The notes under the pieces: model-generated | What the model saw: the letters and a program-made list of their open reading frames with translations, nothing else | What the model was told of the DNA's origin: nothing | The model's database searches: none | Shown here: positions 57,129 through 64,000 of the stretch, piece after piece | Numbering within the stretch: position 1 is the first letter of the stretch | Layout of the letters: every line of letters starts with the position of its first letter | Assembly: GCA_016808115.1 (NCBI GenBank) | Contig: JAEQBH010002177.1 | Span: 372,001 to 436,000 of the forward strand | From: Tetrastigma voinierianum | Lineage: Eukaryota > Streptophyta > Magnoliopsida > Vitales > Vitaceae | DNA: 64,000 nt | Direction of reading: 5' to 3' | Position numbers and translations under genes: made by a program

Positions 57129-59919
57129 TGTGGTGCACCCACGCCCTTTTATAACAATTTAACTGTAGATTTGATAAAACAAAATATACATTCCTTAATT
57201 TAAATACGGCCCATAACTATTCTTGAATAACGCATTTATACAAATTGGCATTCCATGCCTTTTCAAATAAAATTACAAAATATTTATGGAGTTCACCCTG
57301 GTTGTCCACAATATGTAAAATACATTTCCTTACTTTCAAAAAGATATATTAAAAAAAATGTGATCTTCTAATGAAGACTTTTACATCTTTGAGTTCAATG
57401 CAAAATAATTACAAAATATCATAAATGAAATGATATGCATGAGATGGAGCAATTATTTATACTCCGCTTTGTTTGGCCGGTGACACTTTGGCCGACAATC
57501 TGCCGATCTTACCGCTTTCTACTCACGATACGTGCGATCATAAAACATGCGCTAAACATTTCGTGCTTAATAGTTTATCTAATATATAACCATTTCGAGT
57601 TTAAGTAAATCATGAATTTTCTAAATCATTGCCTTTGTATAATTTTTCCAATGACTAATACATTTACAATACATATAATAATATGTTTTTGTTTTAAGTA
57701 TACATTCAGAATTACAATTACATTGGTCATTTCGATCATGCGGTTTCACAAATAAATCATTAGTACAAATCATTATTTCTGAGTTTTCTTTTCATTTTGC
57801 CTTAATGCCCTTAATCGAAATTAAACTATGCTTCGGTTACGAATAACGAATCAAACTGTCATTGGGCTCCTGAGCCCGATATAAGAAAAAAATTTTATTA
57901 CCTGATGCAGGTCCATTTGGAAATTTCTTGGCCCAGTTTGTGAACACTCTAGATACTCTCCTACAGACTACGGATCAGTGACACATCATTACTTCGGCGC
58001 GGTCTGCGCTCCTTGGGCCCTTATTGTTATCTTGATCTATCGCTAACTTCGAATTTAGCGATTAACATTCTATCAAAGTTGCTCAAAATCATTCAACAAT
58101 TCTGATAGTGTATATACATTTATATCCAAATACTTAGTTTCAATATATGCAATTTTTTCATGTGCCAATTCATTTCACAATCGGTTGTATCAAATCAATT
58201 TAAAATAAATCAATATGCAATTTATCACAATTCATTTCAATAAATCGATTATTTCATAATAATCCTTCAAACATTTAGAAATAGAGAGAGAGAAGTGGAG
58301 AAACGAACCAATTCATTTATGGCTTTAGATTTAGTTTGTCGAAACAAAACAAAAGCAGAAACAAGGAAGGAAGTGTAAGGAACAAACCAGGTTGTCGCTC
58401 TTCGATTCCCTATCCTCGAATTCCGTTCTTAGGTCGAAGATTCCTCGTCACCAGCAGCTAATCCATCACGAAATATGTCACTATCAAGAAACGACGAGAA
58501 AAAACCCGGTTGTGCATTCTAGGATTTTTGTTGAGTTGATGTCTACAAATACACCTTCACTTGAAAACTTTCTGGGACATGAGCCATATTTTGCTCATGA
58601 TTCCTTCAAAGTATAGCTCTGAGTCTATTTTAGTAGGAATTGGAATCATCTCATTTGGATCACGAGCTGATTACGGCATTTTAATGCAGGCGAATCGGTA
58701 TGCTACAACTCACTCCGATTACCTACTATTATTCTCGATTTTAGGGTCTTAAATCCATAAATTACTAATAGGTTCCCTTCTACATTGGATATGATTATAA
58801 AAGGGTTTCTTCTCCAATTGGAATCATCCATTGGATTACCAAAACTCAAGCTATTTCATTTTATATCCAGACTACTCTTTTGCAAAGCATAATCAGATTG
58901 TTCTTACACATAACTCCACTTTGACAGATTTCTAGGCACTTTGGGATTACAAATTGTATACACTTCCTTCAAGTAAAATATGTCCCTTGAATTCTAGTTT
59001 ACCTAGAATTTTGAATCACTCAATTTGGATAAGTGAAACTCAACTTATGGCCAAAACACCACAACCACACCCAGCCAGGCATACCCAGTTAGCTACACGA
59101 AACCTTTAAGCCCATATTCGGGAGCCTTAGAGCTACAATTTTCTCCAGGTACCTTCTATACATTTGCAGCTCTATCTATTATGGTTCTTTACCAATTATA
59201 ATCCCAAATGTTGGATGATTATAGCAACTTATAGCGAAAAGCGAGGGGTTTTGAAAATTTTTGTAACAACTCATTGAAACTTCCATCATTTCCTTTACAC
59301 AAAAATTTCTCAAAAACCAATCCAAAACCAATCAAAACAATGCAAAACAACCTCAAATTGAACTAAAACCATCCGAAAGAACACTTTACACAAAGCTAAG
59401 GTTTTCTTCAAACGAACACAAGAAAGAAGGGAGTTAGGGTTTTGGTTTCTTGCTAAATCTCTTCCTTTCTCTTCTTTCTTCTTCCTTCTTCTTGATCGCT
59501 TAAACTCTTGATCTCATGGAGCAAATCACCCACTCATCTCCCTTTTCTCTCAACGGATTTGCCGAAAAAATTCTAAAATGAGACTCTCATTAAGACCATT
59601 GATGCTTAATACTCCTAAACCTTCCTTAAGGTCATGTTTGACTTACACATTGAAAATTCCTCTTTTCTCATTTTTCTCATTTTAACTCTTTATTTCACTT
59701 TCATTTTCATTTCATTTTCATTTTAACATTTACACTCCTCATTTATAACCCTTAGGTCCTCATTTGACATTTTTACCAAATTTATTTAGCTCCTGTAAAA
59801 TTTCCGGGTTTTTATCATTTTTTTCATTTTTAGCCATTTAAACGCCGGAAAAATATAATTTAATTTATTTTACACCCTGAACATGTTATAAAAATGTTAA
59901 GGTATTTTCAGGTGTTACA
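57129..59919 (-). repeat. long solo LTR, Tekay-like, minus orientation
   Basis: From TGTGGTGCACCC (57129) to ...CAGGTGTTACA (59919), giving TGTAACACCTG...CACCACA on the minus strand, 2791 bp. It shares the 'cgctaaacatttcgtgcttaat' stem-loop region, the 'ttaacattctat' block and three modules (about 58639, 58822, 59013) with the other members. A near-perfect palindrome ATCGCTAA-CTTCGAAT-TTAGCGAT lies at 58038-58061. No matching flanks. Nothing coding. Confidence 0.82.
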
Positions 59920-59999
59920 CTCACCAAGTTATATATGTCGCCTCCGTCTTTCAAAGAGCCCGACTCTGATTCTGAGTTCAGCCGATCGAAATATCTTTA

Positions 60000-61070
60000 A
60001 ATGGCAGAAGGCGTATGGAAAAAGAGTTCTTCAGAGCTGGAGGTTTCCTTAAATTGGAGTATCTCGACTACAAGCCACCTCGCGAGTTTGTCATGACAAC
60101 TTTCACTATGTTTGACGGCTCTACTGACCCTTTCGATCACATGCTCCATTACAATCAGACAATGACTTTGAATGCCGGCAATGACCTTCTACTATGCAAG
60201 TTTTCGGTAGTTTAAGATCTGCACTAACTTGGTTCTAAGCTCATGACTCAATAAATACGTTTAATGAACTTTGGGGAGTGTTCATCTCGTAACACCTATG
60301 CTCAGTGCGTCAGAAAAGAAATATTAGTTCCTTACAAACTATTTTGAAACATGAAGAAGAGTTCATACGGGACTTCCTGAAAGAAGATTAAACCCAGTCG
60401 TCTAACAAGCAATTTTTACGGCATGGATGCGGAGTCCTTGAGCACTTGGGGGAGAAGCTTAGGCGAGTCGACTCCTTCTCTTCTATTATCTCTGAACCTT
60501 GACAAATGGAAGAGTTATATATGCGGGCGGACATAGGCTTCAATCTTGGAGAACAATATCAGACGTGACAGGGCCGATCGTGATCCTGAGCCAGTGGCGA
60601 GAAAGATGCATGACGGGAAAGAAGTCGTTCGCGTTTAAGGAAGGTCGAATGGGGCCAGGCGACCAGAGACAGGTCTCGTAAAGGACCCTGTAATTCACCC
60701 CACGAATATCTTATGCGAAAGGTTTATTTTCCTCATTCGTGACTACCGGTTTCAAATGGCTACCCATCGGATGGATCCTTCTCAAAGAAATAAATCCTTG
60801 CGGTGCAATTATCATAGGGACCCGAGGACATAGAGCCAATGGTGTCAAGTCTAAAGTTCTGGTAAGTTGATCAAGGTGGGGACACCTCGAGGTACATCGG
60901 GACGGTCGGGGGGGGGTAGAGTTAAGGCAGCCCACATGTAGAATTACAGCCAGTCCGACGGCCCCCGTCGGAACCCAGACTAGCCATAAACTATATACTA
61001 GGCGGCCCAGTTGATGACCAGTATCAATCAAAATGTCGACAGAAGAAACTTGTCAGCGCGACTACGGTTA
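60000..61070 (+). pseudogene. gag: T4 gag
   Basis: The open frame at 60015-60215 has FFRAGGFLKLEYLDYKPPRE, FTMFDGSTDPFDHMLHYNQT and LNAGNDLLLCKFS, the N-terminal part of the gag core missing from T1. Later frames give CVRKEILVPYKLF and, at 60772-60835, MDPSQRNKSLRCNYHRDPR, the start of the zinc-knuckle segment with C-N-Y-H intact. Many stops and frameshifts follow. The equivalents in T1 and T2 are broken at different sites. Confidence 0.8.
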
Positions 61071-61500
61071 AGGCCAGGGTGAATGTCGTCTACATAGAAA
61101 GCAACCAAGGGGAATCTAAGCCGATAGATAACCCTATATTCTTTCCTTCGGTTAATCCGAACAGGGTCATTGTGCCTCACTATGATGCCTGTGCTTTCGA
61201 CCTGTATATTAATGGTTTTAATGTGCATAAGTCTTTGGTGGATGCAGGCGGTGCGGCGGTACTACAACTTCCAGCCTTCATACAAATGAAGCTTTCTTCT
61301 GACATGCTAAATTCAGTCGGGTGAATCCTCTTTGTTTCAATGGAGCAACTACAACAACGCTAAAAGATGTCACACTTCCTAAGTCACTCAGCGGGTTTTG
61401 TTCTCAATCGTCAAGGACTTGGAGCCATAGTGGGCTAGACCTATGCCTTCAACATACCACCAAATGGTAAGATATCTAACAAACGTTAGACAGGTTGACC
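61071..61500 (+). pseudogene. pro: T4 retroviral-type aspartic protease
   Basis: The frame 61079-61324 reads MNVVYIESNQGESKPIDNPI, then VIVPHYDACAF and HKSLVDAGGAAVLQLPAFIQ. The active site is D-A-G, so the usual Ser/Thr after the catalytic Asp is replaced by Ala. The frame stops at 61324 and remnants of the region after protease (GFVLNRQGLG, FNIPPN) follow. Inactive. Confidence 0.8.
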
Positions 61501-61689
61501 TTTAATTAGTCAGTTGGCTGCATGGGAGTGTTATCAAGCGTCACGTGCGGGAAGCGAGAGAGGAAGTGTGATTAGAGACAGCCTCCCCCAAACTTGTCGA
61601 ACCCGCATAAGCAGTACGGTATGCCGCCCAGATCAAGGCGGAAGAAAATGACCTGTCGGCTGTGGATCCACTGGAAGAAGTGGAGTTAG

Positions 61690-62257
61690 ACGGACCAAAG
61701 AAGTTCACCTACATTAGCTCCCTTCTATCCCGATGAAGAAAGGAACGGGTTCGACCATCTTTGTGCAACATAGATGTATTCGCTGGGAACACTCACGATA
61801 TGGTTGGGAAAAATACGATGGTGGCTTCTTACAAAGCGAGCGTCATCCCGCTCTTAATGACTAAAATGAAGATAAGGCGATTCCATTCGGATCGACATTA
61901 GATCATTCAGACATAAGTAGGCAATCTTCTATCAACAGGTTTTACAAGGGAGGTAAAGTACCTCGAATGGCTGGCGAAAGTGGTGGTGGTACCGAAGAAG
62001 GGTGGTAAGTGGAGTGTATGAGTAGACTACACTGACCTCAGTAAACATGTCCCAAGGGATAAGCTACTTTATCGCGTATAGAAAATCATGGATGTAGCAG
62101 TAGGGCATGGTATCATTTACGGGCGCCTTCTCACGGATACCATCGATTCTTATGCATGCTGGAATGGAAAACAACCTTCATTACACCACACGGATTGTAT
62201 TGCTACAACGTAATGTCGTTTGGATTGAAAAAGCAAGGCGACATCAAGGATGGTGAC
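61690..62257 (+). pseudogene. pol: T4 reverse transcriptase, N-terminal half
   Basis: Fragments before RT (ARTLTIWLGK-like and TKMKIRRFHSDRH) are followed at 61980 by VVVVPKKGGKWSV, a stop, VDYTDLSKH and VPRDKLLYRV. Then comes TTFITPHGLYCYNVMSFGLK near 62170-62235. The reading breaks off where the Q-R-x-V-T segment begins (...GGATGGTGAC), at the junction with the next LTR. The YIDD box is not included. Confidence 0.78.
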
Positions 62258-63561
62258 CCGATGCTTAGATCCCGATTAGTATGCTTTAATTCTATTCCCG
62301 ACGTAGGAATTATAGTCGTCCCAGCATTGTAATCTTTATTGGGAATCCACAGGTCATCTCCACGGGGTCTGATTCGAGTTGATCAATAGGAGCTATTCTC
62401 CACTAAAGTATGGTTTAAAGAAAGCGTAATGTTGTGTTGTTGATTGAATGGTTGATTGGTTTGAATGTTTTAAAATAGAAAAGGCAATTCTTTATAGTTT
62501 TAGGGTTCCCTCACTTTGATCAATTAAGTCCCACCTCATATTTTATAAACTCACGAAATAGGCCATTGAGAAAGCGATCGTCGATGGAGGGATTTATCTT
62601 TGAATGCCTTTGGGAAAGAAAATAAAGATGATCAGAAATACTAAACACTTGTTCTGGTCGCGAACCATAATTTGGCATTACGTTAAAGCACAACGATGTG
62701 GGAAATATCTCGTTAACCGTTGTCAAGAATTTGCCCAACTAATGGTTTAAAACCTTCTACACAAGTGATCAATATTACACAATCGGATTTAAAATGATAG
62801 AGGAATTGAGGGAGGCTTTACCTTGATCGGGGTGAGTTTCTCATTATGATCCAAGCTTGATGGGGGTTTAGAACTCCATAAGAATTTATATGAATGATTA
62901 AAAGTTGAAGAACAATTAATCATAAAAACAGGATCTTGAAGAAATCAAAGTTAACTTGTAAGAGCGAGAATGAGGAATATATAATACGAGAATTTAAAGT
63001 AGAACAAATATTTGTCTTTGAAAGATTGCGAAACTCTGTCAAGGAAACTTCACAAAAAGAAGGGAAATGCGAAAATGCGGATCTCTGAAAGTACCACTCG
63101 AGAAGATGGAGAAAAACTATTATTACTTAAAACCACAGAATTGAAGAACTAAAAAAAGAGGCCAAAAAACTTCCCTACAGAAAGACGATCCACTAAAATG
63201 CTTGTATCCTCTCATTTTATAGTCCGCTTCCCAGTAGTCCTCCCATTTTGTTTGCCAGGGGTGCCCTCGCGTATGGAGTGGAGTGTGGACAATTCCCATA
63301 GCTCCATCCAAGTCCTACAGGTACTTTCCTTGCCATTTGGGGTTCAGAGACTTCATCGATTGCTCGCCCACATCTACATTGCTTCATATTAGCTTCCGAC
63401 TTACGTCCTTGTCTGCTACGTTTTTAAACTTAAAGACACGCCTGAAGTGCGAAAACGAAGAGATTAGAAGTACCTGTTCTTATGCCAAATGTGAGGTACA
63501 CATTGTGGTTTAAATGTGTTCGATTCTCTTATAATTATCACTTTCGAATGTGTATTCATCA
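62254..63561 (-). repeat. Athila-like LTR I
   Basis: The left part resembles the end of Athila LTRs: 'gggaatccacagg...catctccacgggg', compared with 'gttcccataagg' in E and 'cattcccatgagg' in F. The right end is placed at ...GTATTCATCA (63561), giving a TGATGAATAC start on the minus strand like TGATGAGTATAC in E. No polypurine tract is visible to its right, so it may be solo or the right end may be misplaced. It interrupts T4 RT. Confidence 0.5.
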
Positions 63562-64000
63562 CTGACTGCGTCTTTAGTCCACACAGCAAGATTTAGAATC
63601 GAAACTACCCTTTAGGTATGAACTGAAACGGGCGCTCGGTATAAGCTTTGCAAAAATCTCAAAACAACACCCATGGAATAAAGCATTTCCGCACGTTGGT
63701 ACACATCGGCATGACTCGATTGCTGACCACATTCTTACAGTGAGTATTATAACATGCAAACCTGAAAATTCGATTAGGGGCGTGGATTTAAAGTGCAGAG
63801 ATAGTCATGCTTGCAATGAAGCGCTAATGATCAAAATTAAGTACACAATCATATAGCATAAACATGCCTTGTATTGCCAAATTAAAGGCAGAGAAAACCT
63901 GAAGTCGAATCGAGGTCTTAACGGTTTGTAATGACCACGGGTTTAATGAAAAGGAAAAAATCAAAACGGGTGTTGGCATGACATGGCTAAGGTCACACTA
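63562..64000. other. unassigned sequence to the window end
   Basis: No ORF above 61 codons, no LTR end and no family motif seen. It could be internal sequence of the element that owns LTR I, or a different repeat. Confidence 0.4.

Larger units (their letters stand above)
59920..62257 (+). mobile_element. Tat-type fragment T4: gag, protease and RT
   Basis: A fragment of the same family as T1, bounded by the LTR at 59919 on the left and an Athila-like LTR on the right. It breaks off in the middle of RT. No LTR of its own is present. Confidence 0.8.

Overview
This window looks like plant nuclear DNA, most likely from a flowering plant, and is made almost entirely of old, nested LTR retrotransposons. 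I see no intact host gene, rRNA or tRNA gene, and no open reading frame long enough to be a working protein. The plant assignment rests on the retroelement families: Ty3/gypsy elements of Tat/Retand type (gag-pol plus an antisense ORF), Athila-like elements (tRNA-Asp primer site, characteristic polypurine region), a SIRE/Maximus-like Ty1/copia element, and long LTRs starting TGTAACRYCC that I call Tekay-like. The species cannot be read from the sequence. Heavy nesting, many stop codons and solo LTRs suggest heterochromatin, probably pericentromeric.

Layout. 1-107: end of a Tekay-like LTR. 108-5063 (-): element E, a short Athila-like element with a truncated 3' LTR, gag remnant, primer site and full 5' LTR, sitting in the gag of T1. 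5064-20138 (+): T1, a Tat-type element with gag, protease, RT, RNase H, integrase, a 40-bp tandem repeat block and a long antisense ORF, ending in a 3' LTR. T1 is broken by two Tekay-like LTRs (12380-15086 and 15921-18189) and one foldback-like element (11170-11885). 20169-34382 (-): T2, the same family in opposite orientation with both LTRs, interrupted by a 3.6-kb LTR (23192-26829). 35372-35947: a solo LTR of the same family. 36016-40312 (-): T3, a deletion derivative in which gag is joined to the end of integrase and the antisense ORF is cut down to its last about 29 codons. 40596-47606 (-): copia element(s) H with three LTR copies, one split by a Tekay-like LTR. 47832-54671 (-): Athila-like remnants F and G with arrays of the palindrome ATGTCGCGACAT and an ATHILA-ORF1-like gene. 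54672-59919: two long LTRs in opposite orientation. 59920-62257 (+): T4, a gag-protease-RT fragment of the Tat-type family. 62254-63561: an Athila-like LTR.

How the parts relate. T1, T2, T3, T4 and the solo LTR at 35372 are one Tat-type family. The least ordinary feature is its antisense gene, which starts just inside the 3' LTR behind a TATA box and reads back toward integrase. Its parts, pieced together from T1 and T2, are a putative gypsy-type transposon domain (Transposase_28-like), a short conserved middle motif, a lysine tract, a coiled coil and a conserved GCC-[AV]-FK C-terminal motif. T1 and T2 lie with their 3' ends facing each other, so LTRs and antisense ORFs form a large inverted repeat. 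All protein assignments come from reading translations by eye; no database search was possible.
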